Position numbers and translations under genes: made by a program. Shown piece by piece: positions 26,726 through 36,637 of a stretch of 64,000 nucleotides of DNA (position 1 is its first letter; the number at the start of each line of letters is the position of its first letter). Origin of the DNA: Tritrichomonas musculus (Eukaryota; Parabasalia; Tritrichomonadida; Tritrichomonadidae). The stretch lies in the NCBI GenBank assembly GCA_039105265.1, contig JAPFFF010000023.1:1054001-1118000 (forward strand), given 5' to 3'. The notes below the pieces were generated by a model. That model made no database searches. It saw only the letters and a list, made by a program, of their open reading frames with translations, and was not told where the DNA came from.

Positions 26726-29038
26726 AACCGTTCGTAAAGTGTCAAAAATTTTCATTAAGATTAAAAAAGATAGATTTCATTAAATAAATAAGATATTATT
26801 ATACTATATTAATATTTATTTATATAGAGTAGATAGAAAAAGAATTGGCTGAAAGTTTTTTAATAATATTTTGTCTATAGATTAATTAATTGATAACTAA
26901 CAGAAATTTAGTTTTTTGTCAATTTTGGCTCGCCCAAAATAAAGTTATAATGTAATCATTATAATATGTGATTTCATTAAAACCTATGAAATTTTATTTC
27001 TAATAAGCACAATCATTCATAATATCATATGATTATTATTTTTCACTTGATATTTTAAATTAAATCAGGAGCATTTCACAAAAAAAATAGAAAATATTTA
27101 TTTTTTTTTTGGATTTTATGAAATAAATGGCTTATAACTTTTTTTCTATTCCGCCCGGTTCTTTTATTTTAACATATTATCTTTAGCATTGTGTGAATAT
27201 ATTTATGTTAAAATTTTAAGATTTATACATTTTTTATTTCTTAAAAAAAAGATGATTTATTTTTTTTTCAATATGAAAAAACGATTAAAAAGCTTTCAAA
27301 ATTCAATAAATATGGCAACAATTTCATTTTGGAAGAATAAACAAAATTATTTTTCATAAATTCTTTTGTTTTTGCTTTTTAAGGAAGAAAAATGAAAAAA
27401 TATAATTATAATTCCTATTATGAATGCTATCATATTAAATGAAATGAGATTTGCAAACTAATTGCCTTATTTTGCAGTTTTTTCTGATATTTATCTATGC
27501 ATATATAAATTTAATGATTTTTTTATGAATATTTTTTCCATTTGGGATTTTGGTATCAATTTTAAATATTAAAAATTCATTTATAAGTTAACTTCTTTTG
27601 ATTATATGAATAAGCACTTTTTATTTTAAGTCAATGACATATTTTTATGTTTTTTAAGATTTTAATTAATTAAAATAATGCTGAAATATTTTACATATGT
27701 TATTCATAGAAATTTTGAAAACATCTTTCAAAAATAATATTTTGAATAGATTTTATATGCGTTTTAAATGCATTCAAATATAAATTCTTAAATATAATAA
27801 AATTGAGCGAGGAAATTTATTTATAAATAGTATTTTAAAATAGAAAATAAATTTTATTATTATAATAATAATGTAAAATGAAAAAATTTTCAGCACAATT
27901 TTCATATATTTCTAAAATAAACTTTTTTTTTAATTTTTTTTGAATAGTTTTATTTTGATATTATTTTTTCTTCATGAATATACAAATTTGTGATATTTGT
28001 AATATATCTATATTTGCATATTAATATGATATTTTAGAAATATTTATTAATTTTTTGATGCATCTGTTCTTTTTAACTTTTATTGGCAAATATGTTTTTT
28101 TTTTTGTATTAAAAAGAATATATCTTAATTAGTCAACTGTTTTTTTGTAAATTAAATGAGTCCAAAAACAATTAATGATCTAAAATATTCTTTAGTCATA
28201 TTAGTCTGTATGGATCTTTTAAGTATGATTATATTTTTCACTTTTTTCAAAAAATTTCAAACATACTTAAAATTTTATTTGATAGATTTCTTGGCCAATA
28301 TAGATAAAATTTCATTTTAATGTATACTCATATTATTAATATCAAATAACAATGCTATGTTTAAAATATCTCAACACCGGGCGTTTTGTACGATATTTTT
28401 CTCTCTAAAGAGAAATGAACGAAATTACTATTTTTCTTATAATATCTAAACTTATCTTACTACATATCAATTTAAATATAATATAATATTATACCATCAA
28501 AAAAGATAATAATTTATTTAAGTTAAAATTTCATAATATCTTTATTCGTCGAATTATGAAAGTTTTATTTTATAACTTTTCACATCATTTCCCAGTCGGG
28601 TGGTACTAATTTCTTTAATTTGATCATTTCAATATGTTAGTTTCTTACTGAACTTTAAATTCATCTATTTTAAAATTCTGAAATATTTTTATTTCAATTT
28701 TCCATCTACTCTATTTATATAAATACTCTAAGTATTAAAAAATATATATACTAACATTAAAAAATTCATTTTTTATTTTTCTGAGAGATAAAAACTTTTT
28801 CAAATGTTAAAATTACATATAGTTATAAAAATGTCTATCAAAATATAGCCTATTTCATTTATATTTTTTAAAATATAACAAGAAATTTGGGGGGCTCCGC
28901 CCCCAAACCCCCCGGTTACCCGTTTTTATAAGACAAAATCTACTGTCTTTTATTATTATTTTAATTATTAATTTAATAAAAATATTTTATTTTCAAAATT
29001 AATAATAATACTTTGTAAAAAAAAAAAAAAAAGAATTA
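26726..29038. other. AT-rich gene-free stretch
   Basis: About 2.3 kb of very AT-rich DNA without a credible gene on either strand. It holds a weak inverted pair ('ATATAGAGTAGATAGAAAA' near 26823 against its complement near 28698-28715) and one GC-rich palindrome near 28886. Nothing else is recognisable. Confidence 0.7.
28886..28922. repeat. GC-rich palindrome in AT-rich DNA
   Basis: TTTGGGGG(G)C TCC GCCCCCAAA forms a 9-bp stem, followed by CCCCCCGGTTACCCG. This is the only GC-rich block in more than 2 kb. Similar 'GGGGGCTxCGCCCCC' blocks occur at ends of repeats in several protists; whether it marks an element end here is unknown. Confidence 0.5.
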
Positions 29039-29052
29039 TAATTTAATTTTAT

Positions 29053-30365
29053 TAAAAGGTGTGGAAACTTTTTTCTCTCTTACACTTTCATTTATAACTC
29101 TTATATTATATATAATTTCTCATAAAAATCATGAACATAAAAAATAATATAATATTTGCTGAAAAAAAATCAAGATATAATCACATATTTAAATTGAAAT
29201 GTTTATGTTATTTATTTTTCATATAACATATCAATACCATTCTTTTATCATTATTCAAAAAAAAGCTGTAAATGAATAATTTTTATATTTTAATTAGCTT
29301 TTCTGTGTATAATATTGAAATATTTGATGCAATATCTAAAATATTTGAAGTTTGGGATATATCTTTTGGGAATTATTTAATATTGATCAAGAGGTGTCTT
29401 TAAAGAATAACTTTTTTTTGCAATTTATGGAACTTTTAAGAATATTATATAGAGATTACAATGTATCTTGTACTTTAAAGTTTGGAGCTCTAGAGATATT
29501 AAATCTCGAATCTTCCTTAATTGATCTGATCATTCAAAAAATTAGTAAATATACGTAAAACACTTTTTTATATATCCCTACTTTATCTGATGTTAGTTTA
29601 TAGTTTCCATTAAAATGATTATATGTGCATTTATCTAAGTATTTTTTTTATTTTTTTTACTATTTAATTATTTTCGAACATATTCTATATTTTTTCACAA
29701 AATTGCCATTTCATTTAATTTTAAATCATATATTTATATTTTGTTCTTTTTTAAAAATAAACTTTTTGAATGTCTTAAGTCTTATACGTTATTTTTTCAA
29801 TTAACTTTTTGAAGGTCTGAAGTATTATACGTTATTTTGGATCAACTTTTTGAAGGTCTGAAGTATTATACGTTAATTTAGTTGGTAAACTTTTTGAATA
29901 ATTTTGAGAGGAATTTTATATCTCTTTATCTAGCCAGACAATTGATATTTTAAGTGATGCTAATCGAAAATATAGACCATTATGAAATATATATTTTGAT
30001 TTTTTATAATTCTGTAAGAGAATTTCAAAGAAATTTGAAATTTTTTTAAATTTTGCTCCTATTTTTTTATTATCTAACTTTATAGATGTCCATTCTTTGT
30101 AATTTTAACTTAAAATATAGGACAATACATTTCATACCTTTTGAGCTTATAGTGTCCCGTAAATATTACTGCATATTTAGATAATTAGTAATTTTGATCA
30201 TTTTTGATATCTCCATACCAGTAAATTTAATCTGGCCCAAATCATGTCTACCATAATTAATTCATATACTAATCATGTTAGAATGAATTTTATCCGAATA
30301 TATGAAATATTCACGATTTTTTCTCTCAAAAAAAATTCAATACTTCAGAGTTTCCACACCTTTTT
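29053..30365. mobile_element. TIR-bounded 1.3-kb non-autonomous element
   Basis: AAAGGTGTGGAAACT at about 29055-29069 is repeated in inverse at 30349-30363. The similarity extends outward through an AT-rich stretch to about 25 bp ('AATTTTATTAAAAGGTG' against 'AATTAATAAAAAAAGGTG'). The inner part holds a 43-bp tandem repeat and only one doubtful short frame (29352-29558). It looks like a MITE or deletion derivative of a DNA transposon. A clear target duplication is not visible because of the AT-rich flanks. Confidence 0.5.
29760..29900 (+). repeat. Tandem repeat, 41-44 bp, three and a half copies
   Basis: Units start at 29760, 29803, 29844 and 29888. Each starts AACTTTTTGAA, and the first three continue with a TCTGAAGTATTATACGTTA-like core. 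Copies 2 and 3 are nearly identical; copy 1 has diverged and copy 4 is partial. Confidence 0.85.
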
Positions 30366-30600
30366 TTATTAATTAATAAATTTTTTATATAAGTAAAAAA
30401 ATTTAAAAATATAAAATGTTATCCCTTTCGGCCGTATGCCGTAATTGAAGATTTTTTTATGTAAAGTATTCAAAAAGTTGCACTTTTGCCTTGTGCCGTA
30501 GAAATTTTGTAAAATAAACTATTCAATGAACGACCAAATAGCCGTATTTTACAAAACCGCCGAAGGGCTAATAAAATGTTCTGATCAAATTATTAAATAC

Positions 30601-30878
30601 TTACTCTTCAACAATATTATGATCAATTTTGTAATTTAAATCTGAAATGAAATTATTAGTATGCAAAATAGGTCCATTTTCGGGAAAATCTTTCCCAAAA
30701 AAAATAATATCATTTAAACTTCGAACACGTGACATTGCAACATAAAAGCTTCCATGAGCAAAAGCAGGTTCATCTATGCATATTGCGACTTTGTTTAACG
30801 TTTGTCCTTGACATTTATGGGAGGTAATTGCAAAGCATAATTTAAGAGGGAACTGGTAAAAGTTAAAAGATGAACCGT
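30601..30878 (-). pseudogene. Pif1-type helicase C-terminal fragment
   Basis: On the minus strand the sequence encodes 'QFPLKLCFAITSHKCQGQT' (motif V), 'LNKVAICIDEP', 'FAHGSFYVAMSRVRS' (motif VI) and ends in a stop at 30601. This is the conserved end of Pif1/RRM3 helicases and of the Helitron helicase. Only about 90 residues are present; the ATPase half is missing. Its upstream end is fused, in another frame, to the truncated LRR gene around 30878, so it reached this place by insertion or rearrangement. Whether it came from a Helitron, a Pif1-carrying element or a host gene cannot be told from this piece. Confidence 0.75.
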
Positions 30879-31742
30879 TATAAAATCAGGTATTATAATA
30901 CGCTTTATTTTGTTATTCACGTACTGTAGAACAAAAAATGAATGACCATCTTTTGATATTAACTTTTGAGCAAGAATTTTTTGTTTACCAAAATTATCAA
31001 TAAAGTTATCGTTAAGGTCAATTATTTGAACTCTTTGTAATTTGAAAGTATTTTTACACCATCCTTTCCCAAATATTTGAATAGTATTTGGAAGTATTAT
31101 ATCTTGAACAGATGATTCAGCAAAAGCATAATTACCTATTGAAAAAATTTGAGCATCTTTTGTAATTTCTATGGTTTTAAGTTTTGTACAAAAAGAAAAT
31201 GAAAATGGTGCAATATTTTTAATAAAAGATGGAAGAATAATACTCATTAAATCTCTTCTTGCAAATACAACAGTATCATACTCTTCACTTTTTGAATTAT
31301 GCTTACTTAAAATAATATTTTGATCAAAATAGCAAAAAATAGCATTATTTGGAGCAATAGTTATCCAATTTAAATATTTTACATATTTACACCATCCACT
31401 CTGAAGCTCTTCCATACTTTTTGGTATGCTTAAATAACGAATAGTACAATTTTTAAATGCATTTTTATGTATCGACATAATTTCTGAATCTGAACAAAAT
31501 TCTAAGGTTTCTAATAGTGAATTTTTTGCAAATGAGTTTGATAAGATTGAAATAATTGAATAATACTCAGAATCAAATAGTATTGATTTTGGAATCAAAA
31601 CTTTTTTTGCAGTGCAAGAAGCTCGGATAATTGAGGCTGTATGCTCGGATTTGTCTAATTCAAATACAATACCATTTATTTCTGTTTCAATTTTATTATT
31701 ATGATTACTATTATTATTCATATAAAATTTTAAAGAGTTCAA
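30795..31742 (-). CDS. BspA-like leucine-rich-repeat protein, C-terminally altered
   Basis: 315 residues. BspA-type (LRR_5) proteins form a large surface-associated or cytosolic family in trichomonads. Repeats of about 23 residues are visible: 'NSFAKNSLLETLEF', 'NAFKNCTIRYLSIPKSMEEL', 'FSFSFCTKLKTIEI', 'YAFAESSVQDIILPNTIQIF'. The linking 'GWCKYVKYL/GWCKNTFKL' and 'VVFARRDL' phrases are typical of Tritrichomonas. There is no signal peptide or membrane anchor. The repeats stop near residue 285 and the last 30 residues read through a helicase fragment in the wrong frame, so the native C-terminus is lost. This is the only host-type gene in the window, and is perhaps no longer functional. Confidence 0.75.
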   Translation of the reverse strand: MNSLKFYMNNNSNHNNKIETEINGIVFELDKSEHTASIIRASCTAKKVLIPKSILFDSEYYSIISILSNSFAKNSLLETLEFCSDSEIMSIHKNAFKNCTIRYLSIPKSMEELQSGWCKYVKYLNWITIAPNNAIFCYFDQNIILSKHNSKSEEYDTVVFARRDLMSIILPSFIKNIAPFSFSFCTKLKTIEITKDAQIFSIGNYAFAESSVQDIILPNTIQIFGKGWCKNTFKLQRVQIIDLNDNFIDNFGKQKILAQKLISKDGHSFFVLQYVNNKIKRIIIPDFITVHLLTFTSSLLNYALQLPPINVKDKR

Positions 31743-32785
31743 GAATTCAAAATTTTTGAATTGAGAATGTTAAATAATACCTATCTTCCAAAAACTTATA
31801 TATAACTTTAATTTTTTGAATTATTTATTTTATAATTCATAATTATTATTTAATAATATATTTGCTTTAATAAAAGAAGAGGGGAAAATTAATATAATAT
31901 AATATTTTTTTCTGTATGTAATTATTTTATTGTTTTTTTTTACAAAAGAAAAATTGTTATTATATTATAATTTTAATTAATAATTTTTTAATAATTAATA
32001 ATAATAATAAATGCAATTTTGGAAAAGTAATAGAAAAAAAAAGCATCTATTCAAAAGTATTTTTATTTTGAAATAAAAAAAAAAAAAATTCAAATAAAAA
32101 TTGTAATAGTAATTCAGAAAATTTGAAAGCATAAAAAATAATAATTTATATATTTCTCCTTGAATAATTAATTTATACAACTGAACATCAGATATTATTT
32201 TAAGCAAAGTATTTTGTAAATAAATACATGCATTATGTTCTTGGTATACCAATACTCATCGAGACAAAAAGTTCGAAAATTCGTTATTTTTTTGAAAGAC
32301 GTAAAATATAAACTTTTGTAAAAGTTAAAAAATAATTTGTAAAGTAGTTAAAAATCACTTTTTAAGAAAGGTCTAACCGCCAGAACTATTTTTAATATAA
32401 TAATAGATATTAAAATACTAATTGGAAGAGCAAAATAGAAAATGAACCATAATAATAAAAGTAAATGAAATAAAGAATTCAAAATAGTAGTATACGTTTG
32501 CGGTGATTTCAGACCTCCGGTCTTCAATCCCCTCAAACACCCCTAATTTTGGCACTTTTTTGTCTCCAACTACCCCAATTTTAGCCCTTTTTTGACCTCC
32601 AGAGTGTTGTCAGAAAACCCCCTATCACTATAGGGCATTTTGCATTCACCTTTTTGTGTCAATAAATTGCCTAAATTAAGGTCTTTCAATGGATGGAAAG
32701 TGGTGAAATGAACATAATTTTGATAAAATTTTTGTGTGACATGTGATATGAAAAAAGGTATAAATAAAATTTTTGTATACAATTT
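31743..32785. other. AT-rich spacer between LRR gene and element C
   Basis: About 1 kb. The first 700 bp is AT-rich without genes. From about 32500 to 32650 it becomes GC-richer, with an imperfect repeated CACCCCTAATTTTGGC / TACCCCAATTTTAGCC motif and the CTTTTTTGTCTCC / CTTTTTTGACCTCC pair. This may be the start of element C; I could not find its inverted partner. Confidence 0.4.
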
Positions 32786-33382
32786 ATGATTTTTAAAAAT
32801 ATTGAAATCAACTTTTTTGAAACTTTTTCTGAAACAAATAATTTTTTATCCCTAATGCAAATACAAATGACAAAGCCACTTTACTTGTCTGTCAATAAAT
32901 TGTGTGATAAATTGGAGGAATATATTGAGGCCCACAAAGAGAAAGATCCGATTATAGATTCAGCCTACGAATTCTACATCATCATCGACAAAGAGTATCT
33001 CTTTCCTGACAAATTTAACGCCAATAGAATAGTTTGCAGGCCCTTAGTCGTCTCAATTTATAAGAATCAACAGTTTCTATACAAAGAATTATGTGAGTTA
33101 TTTGACTGCGAAAAGGTATATCTATGCTTTAACAAGAAGGGAAGCCACTACTCAATCGACACAGCAAAGAACGGAAAAAACAAGATACAGGACGTAGTTA
33201 TTGTAAGGGAACCAAAGAAATTTACAACTAAGGACGGCAAAGAGATTGAATATCATCAGATGTTTCAATATGACGCAGGCTTTTTGATTGAAGAAATAGA
33301 TACCAGAATTAAGTCGAAACATCCTAATTGTGCCGATCTAAGCAAGGATTATGGTAGGTTTATCAAGGAATGTGGCATATAA
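32786..33382 (+). CDS. Unrecognised 198-residue protein, element C
   Basis: 198 residues from the first ATG. Starts at 32855 or 32867 (MTKPLYLSV) are also possible because the first 27 residues are Phe/Asn-rich and may be untranslated. The rest is a mixed alpha/beta protein: 'NKLCDKLEEYIEAHKEKD', 'YEFYIIIDKEYLFPDKF', 'LCELFDCEKVYLCFNKKGSHY', with scattered Cys. I recognise no family. It stands first in the plus-strand gene row of element C, 28 bp ahead of the next gene, so they are probably expressed together. Confidence 0.55.
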   Translation: MIFKNIEINFFETFSETNNFLSLMQIQMTKPLYLSVNKLCDKLEEYIEAHKEKDPIIDSAYEFYIIIDKEYLFPDKFNANRIVCRPLVVSIYKNQQFLYKELCELFDCEKVYLCFNKKGSHYSIDTAKNGKNKIQDVVIVREPKKFTTKDGKEIEYHQMFQYDAGFLIEEIDTRIKSKHPNCADLSKDYGRFIKECGI

Positions 33383-33393
33383 ACAGACTGTTA

Positions 33394-33412
33394 TTTTTTT
33401 GTAAATCAAATG
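33394..33412 (+). promoter_or_regulatory. T7 run before the 675-residue gene
   Basis: Seven T (33394-33400), then GTAAATCAAATG. Pattern shared with gene starts in A, B, D and E. Confidence 0.4.
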
Positions 33413-35437
33413 AGTAAATCGTCAATAAAACTTACTGCTGGACAAGTAATGCAAGGCAATAACACGCAAAAATTATTAGGATATTGTAATAGACTCAACA
33501 ATGAACTGGGATTCAATATCACTACTACGAATGCTCAGGGAGGATTACTGTCGGATAGAACATATGCCCAATATTTATCGAATGTTCTAAATGAATTCAA
33601 TTTCGGTCTTCAAGCAAATGTCGTCAATAGTAATACAATAGAGAGATTCATTCAAAGGTTTCAAGAAGAACATCCTATAGATAGACCCTTGACTTATAGT
33701 GAAGATTTAGTGGATATGAGCGATCATAGATTCAGTAATTGGATTCGAAATACTGCCCCATTTTATAATGAATTATCTGAGAGATTCGACAGAAGAACCC
33801 TTGCTTCGCATAACAAAAAAGCTTTTCCAAGAAATATTATTCGTACGGCCATAACTTTACTCAATTCTCATAACTTTGCCGCAAACGACAACATCGATCA
33901 TAGATATGTTAGGCGTATCAATCTTGAAAGTCTTCAACATTTTGTCGATAGAGTATATTCACATAGGGAAATTCCTTCTGTCCCTCCATCAAGTCCTCCA
34001 GAAACTTCACATAGGGAGCCTCAAGAGCATTCAGGATTTTTCTTTAGACTTGGAGCAGGAGAGACTTTTCCGGAATTAAATCCCTTAAACAAATTGAGAA
34101 GACCTCCTTCAACACCTCAAACGCCTTCAACACCTCAAACGCCTTCAACACCTCAAAACCCTTCTTCCCCTCAAAATAACAACAATAATAATACAATTTT
34201 ATTTCAAAATCAAATGGCACAACAAGTAAATTTACAGCAATTAGTCGATTATTACAATTCTTTTGCTCAAAATCCTGTAGATATCAATACAATAGCAAAC
34301 AATGTCGAAGAAATTCAAAGAATAGCGATTGAATCACTAAGGCATTCACGACAAAGAGTCGGTAGAGTTGGTGGACCAAAACAAGGAATGAATGCACTAT
34401 GGAATATCGTTCTTGACAATAAAAAAGACATCAAAAGAAGAAGGAAGGCAATGACCTTTACTGGAGCTCAAGATATTGTTAATAAAAGAAACGCAGCAAA
34501 TCCTAATAGCGCCCCATGGTCTGTATCGGATGAAGATGTCAACGGAGATAATATTCCAGATATTATTATTAAAAATGGCAGCAACCATCCAATATACATT
34601 AATGGATACACAACAGCAAAGTCCGATTGGCCTGCACGATTTAATTTCTATACAGATTATGACGCAGAGGCTCGAAAACAATATAGGAATGAACATGGCG
34701 GAAAATCAATCACTGTTCCAATATATCTCAAGGAGAAATTGAATTATTCTTATAATAATGACCTCAACGGAAATCCACATCATTTAGGTGAAATGACCGG
34801 CTACACAATGCCTGAATCATGGAGAGATTACAAGTTAGATGGGTACAGTTTCGTTAAGGAGAAGCGAAAGAATGCCTTTGCTAGATTCCGCGATTATGTT
34901 GTTAGTCATGTTGTTGAAGATGTTATTAACGCTCTTAGGACTCAAAACATACTCGATATCACTCCTAAATTCAAGGCAAGACTAATCATGATGGCAACGT
35001 CAAAGTTATGGAAACACTATATACTTAATACTGTTGCTCAAAAACGTCATTTCACTTCAACAGAATCAGAAGAGTTCAAGAAATGGTGTAAGAAGAGTGA
35101 AGGAAAACGAATGATTGATGCAGAAGTTTCAAGCCTTTTATTACATGTTCTTCATACTAACGGAAATCATTGGACTGCTGAACAAAGAGCACAACTCAGA
35201 AATAAGATTTATAATGATTTCGGACATGCTATGGTCGCATCAGCTCAAGAAGTCAATGAACGTGAAAGAGAAAATTTGATTCATGATAGATATACTGGAC
35301 AAGAACCGCAGAACATGCAGTACGACCATCAAAATGATGATGAAGGAGGTGAATGGCATGATGGTATTGACGCAGAATATAATCAAGAACGTAATGGTGA
35401 ATGGGACGTAGAAGATGATAGAGCATTCTTGGATTAA
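33410..35437 (+). CDS. Large unrecognised element C protein with DxDxDG-like loop
   Basis: 675 residues. The order is: helical N-terminus (1-200); a Pro/Ser/Thr linker with three to four 'TPQTPS' units near 232-257; a helical part; a conserved-looking domain near 350-430 with 'SDEDVNGDNIPDIIIKNG' (a DxDxDG-like loop as in calcium-binding and FG-GAP repeats) and 'INGYTTAKSDWP'; a helical C-terminal domain to about 590; and a very acidic tail. I recall the 'DxxGDxxPDxxxxN...NGY' wording from virus-like proteins, but cannot name the family. The size and place before the packaging ATPase suggest a virion or DNA-bound protein. No homologue is visible in A or B. Confidence 0.6.
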   Translation: MSKSSIKLTAGQVMQGNNTQKLLGYCNRLNNELGFNITTTNAQGGLLSDRTYAQYLSNVLNEFNFGLQANVVNSNTIERFIQRFQEEHPIDRPLTYSEDLVDMSDHRFSNWIRNTAPFYNELSERFDRRTLASHNKKAFPRNIIRTAITLLNSHNFAANDNIDHRYVRRINLESLQHFVDRVYSHREIPSVPPSSPPETSHREPQEHSGFFFRLGAGETFPELNPLNKLRRPPSTPQTPSTPQTPSTPQNPSSPQNNNNNNTILFQNQMAQQVNLQQLVDYYNSFAQNPVDINTIANNVEEIQRIAIESLRHSRQRVGRVGGPKQGMNALWNIVLDNKKDIKRRRKAMTFTGAQDIVNKRNAANPNSAPWSVSDEDVNGDNIPDIIIKNGSNHPIYINGYTTAKSDWPARFNFYTDYDAEARKQYRNEHGGKSITVPIYLKEKLNYSYNNDLNGNPHHLGEMTGYTMPESWRDYKLDGYSFVKEKRKNAFARFRDYVVSHVVEDVINALRTQNILDITPKFKARLIMMATSKLWKHYILNTVAQKRHFTSTESEEFKKWCKKSEGKRMIDAEVSSLLLHVLHTNGNHWTAEQRAQLRNKIYNDFGHAMVASAQEVNERERENLIHDRYTGQEPQNMQYDHQNDDEGGEWHDGIDAEYNQERNGEWDVEDDRAFLD

Positions 35438-35455
35438 ACATATCACTCCTAAACA

Positions 35456-35484
35456 TTTTTTTGCAGTCTTTTGAGAAGTAAATG
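35456..35484 (+). promoter_or_regulatory. T7 run before the element C ATPase
   Basis: Seven T (35456-35462) and 19 nt before a GTAAATG start. Confidence 0.4.
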
Positions 35485-36297
35485 AGTTTAAAAGTTGTAA
35501 ATTCTATTGTCTCAGAAACTTTGAAACAAAACGCAAATAATTTATCGGGTGCTTTAATCGAGCCAATTCACGATGATATTCATATAAAATACAATTCTGT
35601 AAATGTAATTGTTGGGAAACAAAATTCTGGAAAAACTGTCATCGCTCTCCAAGAAATCATCAAAATAAGTCTTCTAGACACACACCACTTACTAATCTAT
35701 ATCACGAAAAATGGCGACGAAAATGATAGGAGTTTCCAATCTCTCAAACACCTCATCAAAATGCCATATATTACCGTTTCCGAGAAGATGGCAGTCGATT
35801 TTATCACAGAATTAATTGCTGCAAAAAACCTCTACTATCTTGTCAAGCGAGAAGGATTGGAGGAACGATTAGATGATGGACAAAAAAATGATATGTTCAA
35901 GGTCCTTCACATTACTGATTTCAGTAAAGATTTCCTCCATACACTGATACTTTTTGATGATATTTCAAATAACAAATTATTTTCGTCCGAAGAATCGTTT
36001 TTCTCCCAACAGCTCCGAAGATGCAGACACACAAATATTTCCTACTTTTTATTGATTCAAGGATGGAAAGGCATCAAACCGCATATCAAAAATGAGATTA
36101 TAACTTTGTTCGTTTTTCCTTGCTTCAACCGTCAACAACTGCACTATATTTATTCTCAATCAGCAAGTAATTTGGACTTTGAGGAGTTCTACAATATGTA
36201 TAGGCAATTGTCTGAAGAAAAAAATTATAATCCAGATTCTCATTCCTGCCTAATTGTTCAGGTATCAGAGGGGGGAGAAACTTCTATTTCCATCTGA
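35482..36297 (+). CDS. A32-like packaging ATPase, element C
   Basis: 271 residues. Walker A 'GKQNSGKT' is at residues 45-52, Walker B 'LILFDDIS' near 155-160, and an A32-type 'RRCRHTNISYFLLIQGWKGI' follows. The N-terminus ('VNSIVSETLKQNANNLSGALIEPIHDD') is recognisably like that of the A and B ATPases ('KNQKEIEGALMKPLHP'), which supports one ancient family. A closer relative is the remnant at 23404-23748. The 3' end overlaps the convergent coiled-coil gene by 40 bp. Confidence 0.88.
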   Translation: MSLKVVNSIVSETLKQNANNLSGALIEPIHDDIHIKYNSVNVIVGKQNSGKTVIALQEIIKISLLDTHHLLIYITKNGDENDRSFQSLKHLIKMPYITVSEKMAVDFITELIAAKNLYYLVKREGLEERLDDGQKNDMFKVLHITDFSKDFLHTLILFDDISNNKLFSSEESFFSQQLRRCRHTNISYFLLIQGWKGIKPHIKNEIITLFVFPCFNRQQLHYIYSQSASNLDFEEFYNMYRQLSEEKNYNPDSHSCLIVQVSEGGETSISI

Positions 36298-36596
36298 GGA
36301 TTTAAGAAATGTATGATGTTATTTATTGTTTCTTTCATTTGCTGTATCTCTTTTTTTAGTTCATCTAACTCGTTGTCAATATCATATTGTGCATTTTGCT
36401 TCATTTTTTTGAGGCTCAACACATTCTTGATTCTAGTTATTCGATACCCTTTTATGAGATATAATTTATTGAGTTTATGCGTCGTAAGTTTATCCATCTC
36501 TTCTTTATTCTTGTTATAGTATAAATTGAATTCATCAACTGTATCAAACTCTTTCGTATGCTTTGAGATTGGTTCAATTACTTTGATGTCGTTCAT
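36258..36596 (-). CDS. Coiled-coil protein, element C
   Basis: About 112 residues with the start at 36596 (MNDIKVIEP); an upstream ATG at 36617 is possible. It contains 'EFDTVDEFNLYYNKNKEEM', then 'LYLIKGYRITRIKNVLSLKK' and a C-terminal coiled coil 'ELDELKKEIQQMKETINNII'. The 'NKLYLIKGYRI' middle looks like a small DNA- or protein-binding unit and recalls short Polinton coiled-coil proteins, but no family is assigned. It is in the minus-strand pair with the amphipathic protein. Confidence 0.55.
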   Translation of the reverse strand: MNDIKVIEPISKHTKEFDTVDEFNLYYNKNKEEMDKLTTHKLNKLYLIKGYRITRIKNVLSLKKMKQNAQYDIDNELDELKKEIQQMKETINNIIHFLNPQMEIEVSPPSDT

Positions 36597-36637
36597 TTCC
36601 TTTTCAATAAAAATCACTTAATATCATTCTCTTTTAC

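Noticed and set aside
26812-28726. Possible TIR element with ATAGAGTAGAT arms
   Set aside because: The arms are about 25 bp, imperfect and AT-rich, similarity does not extend, and no target duplication is seen; chance is plausible.
29352-29558. 68-residue open frame inside the TIR element
   Set aside because: Short, AT-driven composition, no transposase motif, no similar sequence in the window.
31995-32782. Short Phe/Leu-rich minus-strand frames
   Set aside because: Low-complexity products of T-rich DNA, without conserved sequence or gene-like starts.
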